Shown here: in pieces, positions 31,272 to 40,891 of the stretch
How the letters are laid out: the number at the start of each line of letters is the position of its first letter
How positions within the stretch are numbered: the first letter of the stretch is position 1
NCBI GenBank assembly: GCA_021414305.1
Contig: JAIOOS010000013.1
Span: 141,171-205,170 of the forward strand
Length of the DNA: 64,000 nt
Reading direction: 5' to 3'
DNA from: Burkholderiales bacterium
Lineage (GTDB): Bacteria > Pseudomonadota > Gammaproteobacteria > Burkholderiales > Burkholderiaceae_C
Made by a program: the position numbers and the translations under genes
The notes under the pieces: model-generated
What the model saw: the letters and a program-made list of their open reading frames with translations, nothing else
The model's database searches: none
Told to the model about the DNA's origin: nothing

Positions 31272-34200
31272 TCAGAGCTTCTTCAGCCAGTCGTTGGCCG
31301 GATGCTTGGGTCCCAGCTTCTTCGACTTGAAGCCGGCGTACAGCTCGGCGAACCACTCCGCCGGGGCGCGGAACTGGTAGCCGGTGAGGCCCTTCTTGCG
31401 CGCCGCCAGCAGGTAGCTCACCCACTCGCGCGGGTAAGACTCGTGGTACACCGTCGTGCCGCCGATGGCGATCGCCTCGGCATCTCCCTGGCGCTGCCAG
31501 ATCCCGTCTGAGGTGGCGAGGCCGTACCAGCGATCGAACTCGTTGTAGGCCTTCTCGTCGTCGGAGCCGGCCACCAGCGTACTCGGGCGGGCCGGCTTCT
31601 GGTTGAGCAGCGCGTCGAGAACGTATTTCTTGTCCTCGGGCTTCGTGTAGAAGGTGTTGGCGCCTCCCGCCTTGCCGCGGATGTGCGGGCCCACCGCGTC
31701 GGCGATGACCTGCACGCCGGAGCCGTAGCTCTGCCAGCCGCCGTGGTCTTCGCGATCGCCGTTGCGCAGCATGTAGGTCTTGGAATCGTCGATGCCGTGC
31801 GCCACCTCGTGCAGCGCGGTGAAGCTGGTGTACTCGCCATCACCGCCGACGGGCAGGCAATCCTTGTCGACGTCGGCCGGCAGCTGCTTCACCTTCTTGA
31901 CGCCGGTGGGGTCGGTGGGATCGGCGGTGGTCATCTTGGGACCCAGCTCCTGCGTGTGGTCGCCGGGGCGGCCGCTGAGCGTGACGGCGCCACCGGGGCC
32001 CCAGGCGCCGCTGCCGCCGGTCGAATCGGTATGCGTGATGCTGGTGATGCTGCCGAAGGCCTTGACGTCCTTGGGCACCATCGAGAAGGTGTTGTACAGC
32101 CCCTTCATGTTCGCCGCCTCTTTCTTCGCGGTGACGGCGGCGGCGGAGGTATCGGCCACCATCGTCACGCCGAAACGTCCGCTGGCGAGCGCAGCGATCA
32201 TCTGCGGGTCGGTCGTCTTCGGCGAATTCACCAAGGCGTCGACCTCCTTTTCGCCGCCGTTGGCCGTCATCTTCGCCGCCAGCGTGGCGATCGCAGGGTC
32301 GGCCGGGTTGGCCGCGGCACGGCTCGTCAGCTCGGCCTTGTCGATGGCGACCTCGAGCTTCTTCAGCGCCGCCATGGCCTCGCCGAACTTGAACGCGTCG
32401 GCCAGCTTCTTCGCGTCGGCCAGGGCCGCGTCGAGGGGCTTCTTCGCCTTGGCGTCGGTGATGGTGGCGACGTGGGTGGTGGTCGCGGCGGCAGCGGTGT
32501 CGAACTTGCCGCGCTCGGCGTCGGCCTTCGTGGCGGCAGCCGCCAGGTCGACGGCCTGGCGCAGCGCGGCCATCGCCGCGACGCCCGACTTCGCCTTGTT
32601 CTTGGCTTTGGCGTCGGCCAGCGCCTTGGCCACAGGGTCGATCACACCCTTCAGCAGGGCGGCGCGCGGCAGCGCCTGCAGCGCCGTCAGGCGCGCCTCG
32701 ACGCTCGGCAATGTCGAGTTGAACTGGCCCTGGGCGACCTGGATCGCCTTGGCCTCCATCAGCGCCTTGGCGGCGGCCGCAAGCGGCCCGGCGGCGCCCT
32801 TGCCGTCGTTCTTGGCCAGAGCCTTTTCGGCCTTGTCCATCTGGTCGTTGCAGGTCTTCAGGGCGGCGCCGGCTTCGGCTGCGAACGGGGCCGCGGCCGT
32901 GACGAGCCGGTCGGCTCGCATCGTCTGCAGCGCCGTCTTCATCGCCGCCACGTCGGCCGGGTTCGCCGCCGCGGCCTCGGCGCCGGCGGCGCTGCCGGCA
33001 CCGTCGGCCAGGATCTTCGCGGCCGCGATGTCGGCGCGCGCCCGCACGACCTCGTTCGACGCCGCCGCCCAGCCGGGTCCGGGGTCGACTGCGGTCGCGG
33101 CGCCCTCCGCCATCTTGGCAGCCTGCTCGAGCTGCTTGCGCGCCGCTTCGCGCTCCTTCGCGACGCGCGCCGCAGCGGGGTGCTTGTCGAGCGCCGCGAG
33201 CTCGGCGTCGGTGGGCGGCTTCTGCCGCTTGTAGGCCTCGGTGTCCGCGGTCGCGGCCACGATCGCGTCGCAGCGCGTGTTGATGTTGCGCAGCATCGCC
33301 TCGCCGGCCTCGAACTGCATCGCCGGACGGCCGCCCGACTTGTCCGCGTCGGCGAGCAGGGCGTCGAGGCCCGGGCCGCGGTCGGCGAGCGACGCGTTGA
33401 CCTTGACCGCGGCGATCTTCGCCACGGTCGCGGCCCGTGCCGTTTCGTAGGAAACGCGCCGGGGCGCCATCCGCTCGGTCGACACCAGGGCCCACATCGC
33501 CGTCGTTTCCGCCATCAGGGCCTCGCTCCAGCGCCGGGCGGCGAGCGCCGCCTCGGCTGCGGCGACGTGCACCCTGGCCTTGTCGAGCTCGGGCTTCAGG
33601 AAGGTAGCCACGCTGGGGTTCGGGCTCGAGTTGGCGAGCCTGCCCTTCACGGCGTCTATCCGTGCCTTCATCCGCGTCCGCAGCTGGACCGCGGCAGCGT
33701 CGAGCGTCGTGTTGGCCGCGACGTAGTTGTTGGCCGCCGCCTGCGCGTTGGCGTTGGCGATGGCGTTGCTCAACAGGTTGAAGGTGCCGGTGCTGACGTT
33801 CTGGAACGCGTTCATGCCCATCGTCACGTCGGCGAGCTTGACGGTGAAGGCCTGCCGGTCGTCGGCCGCTTTCTTCGCCGTCGCGGCGATCGCCTTGACG
33901 TCCTCGAGCGCCTGCATCGCCTGCGGCCACTCCTTCTTGGCGGCATGGGCGTCGGCGGTCGCGAGCTTCGTGTCGACCTGCGTGATGAAGGCCTGTATCG
34001 CTGCCGCCTGGGCATGTGCCTTCAAGCCGTTGATCAAGGCCACGGCGGCGGCGTGGGCGGTGGTGAACGTCCCCTGCTCGGGGTCGGCCGCCTTGCCGCC
34101 CCCGGCGCGGACCGGGGACTCCGATGCGCCATCGCCCGGCGCCGAAGCGGTCGGCGGCGGCGCGCCGCCAGGTTGCGATACGACGGCCGGCTTGACCTCG

Positions 34201-34310
34201 GCGCCCCCCTTGCCGCCCCCGGCGCGCTGCGGTGCGCCATCGCTCGGAGCGCCCGCGGGCGCCGCCACCGGGGCCTTGGCTTGAAGGCCGAGGACATCGA
34301 GAAGTCCCAT
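31272..34310 (-). CDS. Large helical-repeat protein with C-terminal zincin-like metallopeptidase domain
   Basis: 1012 residues, no signal peptide. Residues 1-80 are disordered Gly/Ala/Pro/Lys-rich, with an internal near-repeat (about 39 residues apart) built on AGGGK. Residues 85-650 are Ala-rich helical hairpins repeating a pattern like A...KKEWPQAMQALEDVKA, ALAARRWSEALMAETTA and ADAFKFGEAMAALKKLE. The C-terminal ~300 residues hold a zincin motif HEVAH at 834-838 in FTALHEVAHGIDDSKTYM, and a likely third zinc ligand in EWFAELYAG (E985/E989). The His-Glu-x2-His plus downstream E-x-F-A-E arrangement recalls toxin-type metalloproteases of the anthrax lethal-factor superfamily. This could be a delivered effector or an internal protease. 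It heads an operon with the CpXC gene. Confidence 0.82.
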   Translation of the reverse strand: MGLLDVLGLQAKAPVAAPAGAPSDGAPQRAGGGKGGAEVKPAVVSQPGGAPPPTASAPGDGASESPVRAGGGKAADPEQGTFTTAHAAAVALINGLKAHAQAAAIQAFITQVDTKLATADAHAAKKEWPQAMQALEDVKAIAATAKKAADDRQAFTVKLADVTMGMNAFQNVSTGTFNLLSNAIANANAQAAANNYVAANTTLDAAAVQLRTRMKARIDAVKGRLANSSPNPSVATFLKPELDKARVHVAAAEAALAARRWSEALMAETTAMWALVSTERMAPRRVSYETARAATVAKIAAVKVNASLADRGPGLDALLADADKSGGRPAMQFEAGEAMLRNINTRCDAIVAATADTEAYKRQKPPTDAELAALDKHPAAARVAKEREAARKQLEQAAKMAEGAATAVDPGPGWAAASNEVVRARADIAAAKILADGAGSAAGAEAAAANPADVAAMKTALQTMRADRLVTAAAPFAAEAGAALKTCNDQMDKAEKALAKNDGKGAAGPLAAAAKALMEAKAIQVAQGQFNSTLPSVEARLTALQALPRAALLKGVIDPVAKALADAKAKNKAKSGVAAMAALRQAVDLAAAATKADAERGKFDTAAAATTTHVATITDAKAKKPLDAALADAKKLADAFKFGEAMAALKKLEVAIDKAELTSRAAANPADPAIATLAAKMTANGGEKEVDALVNSPKTTDPQMIAALASGRFGVTMVADTSAAAVTAKKEAANMKGLYNTFSMVPKDVKAFGSITSITHTDSTGGSGAWGPGGAVTLSGRPGDHTQELGPKMTTADPTDPTGVKKVKQLPADVDKDCLPVGGDGEYTSFTALHEVAHGIDDSKTYMLRNGDREDHGGWQSYGSGVQVIADAVGPHIRGKAGGANTFYTKPEDKKYVLDALLNQKPARPSTLVAGSDDEKAYNEFDRWYGLATSDGIWQRQGDAEAIAIGGTTVYHESYPREWVSYLLAARKKGLTGYQFRAPAEWFAELYAGFKSKKLGPKHPANDWLKKL

Positions 34311-34418
34311 GGATTGCTCCGGTCGCGAAAGGGAGTCGAAGTCTAGCCAACGGCCCCGCCGTGTCCAGAGTCCCTCTTTGTAGTGGCAGCGGCCACCGGC
34401 TCGGGTAGGATTGCCCGC

Positions 34419-35018
34419 ATGCCTGCTTGCCTGCGTTTCCTGTCGCTGCATCGGCCGCTCGCGGCCGTGGTGATCGGCTGCTCGCTGGCGGGCGCCACGT
34501 TGGCGGCGCCCGGCGGCGCCGCCGGGCCGGCAAGCAACCCGTCGAGGAGCACGAGCATGGCAACGAACGCGGCGGACGGCGCCTTCACCCCGGTGCAGCT
34601 GAAGAACCTCGTCGGCGAGCGCATCGGGCCGTGGAAGCAGGCCGGGCTCGACGTGAAGGGGGAGCGGCGGGACGTGCAGCAGACGACGCTCGTCTACGGG
34701 TTCCGCAACGGCAAGGAGAAGGCGACCCTCACCGTCAGCGACCTTGGCACCGAGAACAACGCCCCCGGTCCGGCGCATTGGACCGGGCCGCCCAATCGGC
34801 GCGAGACCCCGACGGGGGCCGAGTACGTCTACCGCGAGGGCAGGGCTACGGTGCGCGAGATCGAGCGGCGCACGCCGCCGGCCCGCGAGGTAGTCGTGCT
34901 GCTGGCCAACGGCATCATGGTCTCGGCCGCCGGCGATGCCGACATGAAGGTGCTGAAGGCGCTCGCCGACGGCGTGTCGGTCGCCGCCGCCGAAGCGCTG
35001 GTCCGCCCGGCGAAGTAG
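34419..35018 (+). CDS. Exported hypothetical protein, possible lipoprotein
   Basis: 199 residues from the ATG at 34419, AGGA about 9 nt upstream. The N-terminus is a signal sequence (RPLAAVVIGCSLAGATLAAP) with a possible lipobox VIGC at the cysteine, though cleavage after LAA is equally possible. The mature domain, about 55-195, alternates strands and helices (FTPVQLKNLVGERIGPWKQA, TTLVYGFRNGKEKATLTVSD, VREIERRTPPAREVVVLLAN). It resembles small exported proteins that bind the cell surface, but I cannot name a family. It diverges from the zincin by 108 nt. Confidence 0.65.
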   Translation: MPACLRFLSLHRPLAAVVIGCSLAGATLAAPGGAAGPASNPSRSTSMATNAADGAFTPVQLKNLVGERIGPWKQAGLDVKGERRDVQQTTLVYGFRNGKEKATLTVSDLGTENNAPGPAHWTGPPNRRETPTGAEYVYREGRATVREIERRTPPAREVVVLLANGIMVSAAGDADMKVLKALADGVSVAAAEALVRPAK

Positions 35019-35090
35019 CCGCCACCGCGGCCGCCGCCGGGGCGTTGCCCTGCTGCTGGCACGGATATCGCTCGGGGCAGACCCGGATAC

Positions 35091-35108
35091 GGACTTTGCG
35101 CCAAGTCC
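35091..35108. promoter_or_regulatory. Short inverted repeat upstream of the dipeptide ABC operon
   Basis: GGACTT-TGCGCC-AAGTCC, perfect 6-bp arms, lies in the 153-nt gap before the substrate-binding protein gene, about 64 nt from its ATG. It could be an operator or leader hairpin for the dpp-like operon. The gap ends with a strong GAGGAG ribosome site at the ATG. No promoter boxes are confidently visible. Confidence 0.22.
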
Positions 35109-35171
35109 ATAGCATGAGGCCGCCGCGGCAACCCGCCGCCACGTGTTTCGAACCCCCACGAGGAGATTGCG

Positions 35172-36971
35172 ATGAAAGAGCCTGAACTGCGTGCCCTGAT
35201 CGAAGAGGTGCGCACCGGCGCGTTGCCGAGGCGCAGCTTCATCCAGCGGATGGTCGGGCTCGGCCTGAGCGCGCCGATGGCCTCGATGATGCTCATGCAC
35301 GCAGGCGTCGCCAACGCCCAGCCTGCGCCTGTCTACAAGCCGACCAAGCGCGGCGGCGGCGGCCCGCTGAAGGTGCTGTTCTGGCAGGGCGCCACCTTGC
35401 TGCAGCCGCACTTCGCGAACGGCACCAAGGACCAGGAAGGCTCGCGCATCTTCTACGAGCCGCTCGCCGTGTGGGACAACGACGGCAACCTGGTGCCTAT
35501 CCTCGCCGCCGACATTCCGAGCGTTGCCAACGGCGGCGTGCTGGAGGGCGGCAAGGTCGTGCGCTGGCGCCTGAAGAAGGGCGTGACCTGGCACGACGGC
35601 AAGCCGTTCACCGCCGACGACGTCGTCTTCACCTGGGAATACGCGCGCGACCCGGCCACCGCCGCCGTCACCATCGCCGTCTACAAGGACATCACCGTCA
35701 CCAAGGTCGACGACTACACCGTCCTCGTCTCCTTCAAGCAGGCGACGCCGTTCTGGGCCACGGCCTTCGTCGCCGCCGAAGGGATGATCATCCCCAAGCA
35801 CCTGTTCGGCCCCTACGCCGGCGCCAAGTCGCGCGACGCGCCCACCAACCTCAAGCCGGTCGGCACCGGCCCGTACGTCTTCACCGATTTCAAGCCGGGC
35901 GACATCGTCTCGGGGGCGATCAACAAGACCTACCACATGCCGAACCGGCCCTATTTCGACACGATCGAGATGAAGGGCGGCGGCGACGCCACCTCGGCGG
36001 CACGCGCCGTGCTGCAGACCGGCGAGTACGACTACGCCTGGAACCTGCAGGTCGAGGACGAGGTCTTGAAGCGCATGGAGCAGGGCGGCAAGGGCAAGGC
36101 GCACATCGTCCCCGGCGGCGACATCGAGTTCATCCAGCTCAACATCACGGACCCGTGGAACGAGGTCGAGGGCGAGCGCGGCCACGTCAAGAGCAAGCAC
36201 TTCGCCTTCAGCGACATCAAGGTGCGCGAGGCGATGGCCCTGCTCTGCGACAAGAAGAGCATGCAGGAGTTCATCTACGGCCGCACCGGCTTCGCGACCG
36301 CCAACTTCATGAACAACCCGCCGCGCTTCAAGTCGCCGAACACCAAGTGGGAGTTCAACATCGACAAGGCCAACGCCCTGCTCGATGCCGCCGGCTGGAA
36401 GAAGGGGGCCGACGGCATCCGCGAGAAGGGCGGCAAGAAGATGAAGTTCGTCTACCAGACGTCCATCAACGGCACCCGGCAGAAGGAGCAGGCGATCGTC
36501 AAGCAGGCGGCGCAGAAGGCCGGCATCGACCTGGAACTGAAGTCGGTGACGGCGTCGGTGTTCTTCTCCTCCGACGTCGCCAACCCCGACACCTACGGCA
36601 AGTTCTGGTGCGACATGCAGATGTACACCACGACCATGACCGCGCCCGACGCCGAGCGCTTCATGGACCAGTACATCTCCGCCGAGGCCTCGCAGAAGGC
36701 GAACAAGTGGGCCGGCCGGAACATCTGCCGCTACGTCAACCCCGAGTACGACAAGATGGCCGTTTCGGCCAAGTCGGAGCTCGATCCGGTGAAGCGGGCG
36801 GCGACCTACATCAAGATGAACGACATGGTGGTCAACGAGTTCATCGTCATCCCGCTGATCAGCCGGCCGCGGGTGCGCGGCGGCAACCTGAAGCTGGTGA
36901 CCACGCTCTCGGGCTGGGACCTCGACTTCTCGGCGCTGCAGAACTGGTACCGGGAAGGCGGCGCCGCCTGA
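35172..36971 (+). CDS. dppA: Dipeptide-type ABC transporter substrate-binding protein (SBP_bac_5)
   Basis: 599 residues, longer than the usual ~530. A long N-region ends in a twin-arginine-like signal (LPRRSFIQRMVGLGLSAPMA) cleaved near GVANAQPAP, suggesting Tat export. The SBP_5 fold shows WDNDGNLVPILAADIPSVAN, RWRLKKGVTWHDGKPFTADD (the family hallmark) and FTWEYARDPATA. It binds di/oligopeptides or nickel-type or sugar ligands in the periplasm and delivers them to the downstream permeases. First gene of a five-gene operon; 26 nt to dppB. Confidence 0.93.
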   Translation: MKEPELRALIEEVRTGALPRRSFIQRMVGLGLSAPMASMMLMHAGVANAQPAPVYKPTKRGGGGPLKVLFWQGATLLQPHFANGTKDQEGSRIFYEPLAVWDNDGNLVPILAADIPSVANGGVLEGGKVVRWRLKKGVTWHDGKPFTADDVVFTWEYARDPATAAVTIAVYKDITVTKVDDYTVLVSFKQATPFWATAFVAAEGMIIPKHLFGPYAGAKSRDAPTNLKPVGTGPYVFTDFKPGDIVSGAINKTYHMPNRPYFDTIEMKGGGDATSAARAVLQTGEYDYAWNLQVEDEVLKRMEQGGKGKAHIVPGGDIEFIQLNITDPWNEVEGERGHVKSKHFAFSDIKVREAMALLCDKKSMQEFIYGRTGFATANFMNNPPRFKSPNTKWEFNIDKANALLDAAGWKKGADGIREKGGKKMKFVYQTSINGTRQKEQAIVKQAAQKAGIDLELKSVTASVFFSSDVANPDTYGKFWCDMQMYTTTMTAPDAERFMDQYISAEASQKANKWAGRNICRYVNPEYDKMAVSAKSELDPVKRAATYIKMNDMVVNEFIVIPLISRPRVRGGNLKLVTTLSGWDLDFSALQNWYREGGAA

Positions 36972-36997
36972 GGGCGTTGCGCACCTGAGAAGCTGCC

Positions 36998-37957
36998 GTG
37001 GGGCACTACCTCCTGCGGCGGCTGCTGATCGCCGTGCCGAGCCTGCTCGGCATCAGCGTCGTGCTGTTCACGGTGCTCGCCCTCGCCCCGGGCGACCCGT
37101 TCGCGGAGATGACGCTCAACCCGAACATCCCGCCCGAGGTGGCGGCCAGCCTGCGCCAGAAGTTCGGCCTCGACGACCCGATCTGGCAGCGCTACTTCCG
37201 CTGGCTGCTGGCGATGCTGCAGGGCGACTGGGGCTTTTCCTTCATCAGCCGGGTCGACGTCGACACGCTGATCTGGCAGCGGGTGCCGGTGACGCTGGCG
37301 GTGATCGGCGCCTCGCAGATCCTGGCGCTGGCGATCGCCCTGCCGGTGGGCATCTACTCCGCGGCGCGGCCGTATTCGTGGTTCGACCGGATCGCCAGCA
37401 CCCTCGCCTTCGTCGGCTTCTCGCTGCCGACCTTCTTCACCGGACTGCTGCTGATCCTGGTGTTCTCGATCAAGCTCGACTGGCTGCCCTTCGTGTTCCG
37501 CGCCGACATCGCCGCCACCGGCTGGCAGTGGTGGTGGGAGCACCTCAAGCAGGCGATCATGCCGGTGATGGTGCTGGGCCTGTTCCAGGGTGCGAGCTGG
37601 ACGCGCTATGTGCGCTCGGCGGTGCTCGACGTGGTGCGCCTCGACTACGTGACCACCGCGCGCAGCAAGGGGCTGCGCGAGCGCGCGGTGATCATGAAGC
37701 ACGTGGTCCGCAACGCCCTGATCCCGGTGGTGACGCTGGTGGCCCTGACCATGCCGCAGGTCTTCGGCGGCGCCATCGTCACCGAGCAGATCTTCCGCGT
37801 GCCGGGCATCGGCTCGCTGCTCATCGACGCGATCCTGCGCAACGACACGCCGGTGGTGATGGCCGTGACCTTCGTGTTCTCCTGCCTCGTCATCCTCTTC
37901 AACCTGATCGCCGACCTCCTCTATGGCTGGCTCGACCCCCGCATCAGCTATCGCTAG
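36998..37957 (+). CDS. dppB: Dipeptide-type ABC permease DppB
   Basis: 319 residues from a GTG start. Six membrane helices, beginning MGHYLLRRLLIAVPSLLGIS, which is the classic DppB/OppB opening. The coupling EAA-like motif is in DYVTTARSKGLRERAVIMKH, contacting the ATPases. Other family features are FGLDDPIWQRYFRWLLAMLQGDWG-type text (two blocks) and PGIGSLLIDAILRND. It overlaps dppC by 35 nt in another frame, a tight but plausible arrangement. Confidence 0.93.
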   Translation: MGHYLLRRLLIAVPSLLGISVVLFTVLALAPGDPFAEMTLNPNIPPEVAASLRQKFGLDDPIWQRYFRWLLAMLQGDWGFSFISRVDVDTLIWQRVPVTLAVIGASQILALAIALPVGIYSAARPYSWFDRIASTLAFVGFSLPTFFTGLLLILVFSIKLDWLPFVFRADIAATGWQWWWEHLKQAIMPVMVLGLFQGASWTRYVRSAVLDVVRLDYVTTARSKGLRERAVIMKHVVRNALIPVVTLVALTMPQVFGGAIVTEQIFRVPGIGSLLIDAILRNDTPVVMAVTFVFSCLVILFNLIADLLYGWLDPRISYR

Positions 37958-38864
37958 CCCCGCCATCGTCGCGGCGGCGCCGATGCGCAACGTCTCGCCC
38001 GCGGCCGAGGCGTGGCGGCGCTTTCGCCGGCACAAGCTCGCGGTCGCCGGGCTGATCGTCCTCACGGTGATGGTGCTGATGGTCGCCTTCGGGCCGCTGT
38101 TCTGGAAGATCTCGATCAACGAGATCGACTTCTCGGCGCGGCTGCAGACGCCGACGCGGGCGCACCCCTTCGGCACCGACGACCTCGGCCAGGACATCTT
38201 CGCCCGCATGCTCTACGGCGGCCGGATCTCGCTCGCCGTGGGCCTGGCGGCGATGCTGATGGCGATGCTGGTCGGGGTGACGATCGGCGCCATCGCCGGC
38301 ATCTCCCGCGGCGCGGTCGACGCGGCGCTGATGTGGCTGACCGACCTGTTCCTCTCGCTGCCGCAGCTGCCGCTGCTGCTGATCCTCATCTACCTGTTCC
38401 GCGACGCGCTGAAGTCGGCCTTCGGACCGGAGGTGGGCGTCTTCATCCTGATCGTGCTGGTGATCGGCGGCTTCCGCTGGATGCCGGTGGCGCGGCTGGT
38501 GCGAGCGCAGTTCTTCTCGCTGCGCGAGAAGGAGTTCGTCGAGGCGGCGCGCGCCCTCGGCGCCTCGGTGCCGCGCCAGGTCGTGCGCCACATCCTGCCC
38601 AACTCGCTCGGGCCGGTGATCGTGGCCGGCACGATCGACGTGGCCGCGGCGATCATCGCCGAGTCGACCCTCTCCTTCCTCGGCCTCGGCTTTCCGCCCG
38701 ACATCCCGACCTGGGGGCGGATCCTGTTCGACTCGAAGGAATACCTCGACATCGCGCCCCACTGGGCGCTGTTCCCGGGGACGGCGATCTTTCTCGCCGT
38801 GCTGACGATCAACTTCGTCGGCGACGGGCTCCGCGACGCGCTCGATCCGCGCAAGGTGATGTGA
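37923..38864 (+). CDS. dppC: Dipeptide-type ABC permease DppC
   Basis: 313 residues. A short Ala/Pro-rich cytoplasmic N-terminus leads to six membrane helices. Family signatures are AWRRFRRHKLAVAGLIVLTV, HPFGTDDLGQDIFARMLYGG, the EAA-like EFVEAARALGASVPRQVVRH and PDIPTWGRILFDSKEYL. It pairs with DppB to form the translocation channel. Its start lies inside the last 35 nt of dppB and its stop overlaps the dppD ATG by one base (TGATG). Confidence 0.93.
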   Translation: MAGSTPASAIASPAIVAAAPMRNVSPAAEAWRRFRRHKLAVAGLIVLTVMVLMVAFGPLFWKISINEIDFSARLQTPTRAHPFGTDDLGQDIFARMLYGGRISLAVGLAAMLMAMLVGVTIGAIAGISRGAVDAALMWLTDLFLSLPQLPLLLILIYLFRDALKSAFGPEVGVFILIVLVIGGFRWMPVARLVRAQFFSLREKEFVEAARALGASVPRQVVRHILPNSLGPVIVAGTIDVAAAIIAESTLSFLGLGFPPDIPTWGRILFDSKEYLDIAPHWALFPGTAIFLAVLTINFVGDGLRDALDPRKVM

Positions 38865-39880
38865 TGCCGCTCCTCGACATCAAGGGCCTCAAGACCCACT
38901 TCAAGACCGACGACGGCTGGCTGCACGCCGTCGACGGGGTCGACATCTCGATCGAGCGCGGCCAGACCGTGTGCGTGGTCGGCGAGTCGGGCTGCGGCAA
39001 GACGGTCACGGCCATGACCGTGCTCAAGCTGCTGCCGATGCCGCCCGGCAGGATCGTCGCCGGCCAGGTGCTGTGGCAGGGGCGCGATCTCGTCACCGCG
39101 AGCAGCGACGAGATGCGGCGGGTGCGGGCCAAGGAAATCGCGATCATCTTCCAGGAGCCGATGACCTCGCTCAACCCGGTGTACACCGTCGGCGAGCAGA
39201 TCGCCGAGTCGATCCGCCTGCATGAAGGGCTGGGCAGGAAGGCCGCGCTCGACCGGGCGGTCGAGATGCTCGCCCTGGTGCGCATTCCGACGCCGCAGCG
39301 CCGCGTCAACGACTACCCGCACCAGTTCTCCGGCGGCATGCGCCAGCGCGTCATGATCGCCATCGCCCTGGCGTGCAACCCGCAGCTGCTGATCGCCGAC
39401 GAGCCCACCACCGCGCTCGACGTCACCATCCAGGCGCAGATCCTCGACCTGCTGGCCGAGCTGAAGGAGCGCCTCGGCATGGCGATCATGCTCATCACGC
39501 ACGCGATGGGCGTGGTCGCCGAGGTGGCGCAGCGCGTGGTCGTGATGTACGCCGGCATGGTGGTCGAGGAGGCGAGCGTCGAGGAGCTGTTCGCCAACCC
39601 GCGCCACCCCTACACGCAGGGCCTGATCCGCTCGATCCCGCGCATCGACACCGCCGCCCTGCACAAGGTGCGGCTCGAGCAGATTCCGGGCACCGTGCCG
39701 AAGCTGGTCGACCCGGCGCCGGGCTGCCGGTTCGCGCCGCGCTGCAAGTTCGCCACCGCCGATTGCCTGAAGGAGACGCCCGCGCTGCGCGAGCCGGTCG
39801 CCGGGCACAAGGTGCGCTGCATCTACGACATCGTCCCCGCCGGCGCGCCGGCCGCGCCGCTCGCGGGAGCCATGGCATGA
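38864..39880 (+). CDS. dppD: Dipeptide-type ABC ATPase DppD
   Basis: 338 residues. Walker [11 protein letters not shown] at about residue 38-47, Q-loop [16 protein letters not shown] signature [20 protein letters not shown], Walker [15 protein letters not shown] and H-loop LITHAMGVV (His followed by Ala rather than the common Asp-Leu). The C-terminal oligopeptide-type domain carries cysteines ([16 protein letters not shown]) that in relatives bind an Fe-S cluster. It powers the DppBC channel together with DppF; its stop overlaps dppF by 4 nt (ATGA). Confidence 0.94.
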   Translation: MPLLDIKGLKTHFKTDDGWLHAVDGVDISIERGQTVCVVGESGCGKTVTAMTVLKLLPMPPGRIVAGQVLWQGRDLVTASSDEMRRVRAKEIAIIFQEPMTSLNPVYTVGEQIAESIRLHEGLGRKAALDRAVEMLALVRIPTPQRRVNDYPHQFSGGMRQRVMIAIALACNPQLLIADEPTTALDVTIQAQILDLLAELKERLGMAIMLITHAMGVVAEVAQRVVVMYAGMVVEEASVEELFANPRHPYTQGLIRSIPRIDTAALHKVRLEQIPGTVPKLVDPAPGCRFAPRCKFATADCLKETPALREPVAGHKVRCIYDIVPAGAPAAPLAGAMA

Positions 39881-40872
39881 GCGAGCCGGCGGAGAGCGGG
39901 CGCGCGCCGCTGCTGCGGGTCAAGGACCTGGTCAAGCGGTTCCCGATCAAGGGCGGCTGGCTCGGCCGGGAGATCGAGAACGTGCATGCCGTCAGCGGCG
40001 TCAGCTTCGACCTCGAGGCCGGCGAGACGCTGGGCGTGGTCGGCGAATCGGGCTGCGGCAAGAGCACCACCGGCCGCTGCATCCTGCGCCTGATCGAGCC
40101 GACCTCGGGCGAGGTCTGGTTCGAAGGCAAGGACGTCACCCGGGCCGGCAAGGAAGAGCTGCGCGCGCTGGCGCGCGACATGCAGATCATCTTCCAGGAC
40201 CCCTACGCCTCGCTCAATCCGCGCATGACCGTGGGCGCGATCGTCGGCGAGGCGCTGATCATCCACAAGCTGACGAAAAGCCGCGCCGAGTTCGAGGCCC
40301 GCATCGTCGAGCTGCTCGAGACCGTGGGCCTCTCGGCCGAGCACATGCGCCGCTATCCGCACGAATTCTCCGGCGGGCAGCGACAGCGTATCGGCATTGC
40401 CCGGGCGCTGGCGGTGAACCCGAAGCTGATCGTCTGCGACGAGGCGGTGTCGGCGCTCGACGTCTCGATCCAGGCGCAGGTGATCAACCTGCTCGAGGAC
40501 CTGCAGGGCAAGCTCGGCCTCACCTACATCTTCATCGCCCACGATCTCTCGGTGGTCGAGCACATCAGCGACCGGGTGGCGGTGATGTACCTCGGCCGCA
40601 TCGTCGAGATCGCGCCGGCCCGCGAGCTCTACACCCACCCGCTGCACCCCTACACCGAGGCGCTGCTCTCGGCCGTGCCGATCCCCGATCCGCAGGTCAA
40701 GCGGAAGCGCATTCCCTTGCAGGGCGACGTGCCCAGCCCGATCCGGCCGCCCTCGGGCTGCCACTTCCACACCCGCTGCCCGATCGCGAAGTTCCCGCTC
40801 TGCAGCACTGAGAAGCCCGAGCTCAAGCAGAGCGCCGACGGGCACTGGGTGTCGTGCCACCTGCGCGGCTGA
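39877..40872 (+). CDS. dppF: Dipeptide-type ABC ATPase DppF
   Basis: 331 residues. Walker [15 protein letters not shown]-loop [14 protein letters not shown], signature [20 protein letters not shown], Walker [21 protein letters not shown] (Ala in place of the usual Pro after DE) and H-loop [12 protein letters not shown]. The C-terminal cysteine module is [20 protein letters not shown]. It forms the ATPase heterodimer with DppD. Last gene of the operon; only 19 nt separate its stop from the convergent GIDE-like gene, with no clear terminator between. Confidence 0.94.
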   Translation: MSEPAESGRAPLLRVKDLVKRFPIKGGWLGREIENVHAVSGVSFDLEAGETLGVVGESGCGKSTTGRCILRLIEPTSGEVWFEGKDVTRAGKEELRALARDMQIIFQDPYASLNPRMTVGAIVGEALIIHKLTKSRAEFEARIVELLETVGLSAEHMRRYPHEFSGGQRQRIGIARALAVNPKLIVCDEAVSALDVSIQAQVINLLEDLQGKLGLTYIFIAHDLSVVEHISDRVAVMYLGRIVEIAPARELYTHPLHPYTEALLSAVPIPDPQVKRKRIPLQGDVPSPIRPPSGCHFHTRCPIAKFPLCSTEKPELKQSADGHWVSCHLRG

Positions 40873-40891
40873 GCGCCGCAAGCCGTTCGGC

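Noticed and set aside
31683..34346. Long rightward open frame of 887 codons, rich in Gly, Arg and Val
   Set aside because: Antisense shadow of the helical zincin gene, whose Ala-rich codons leave few stops on the other strand.
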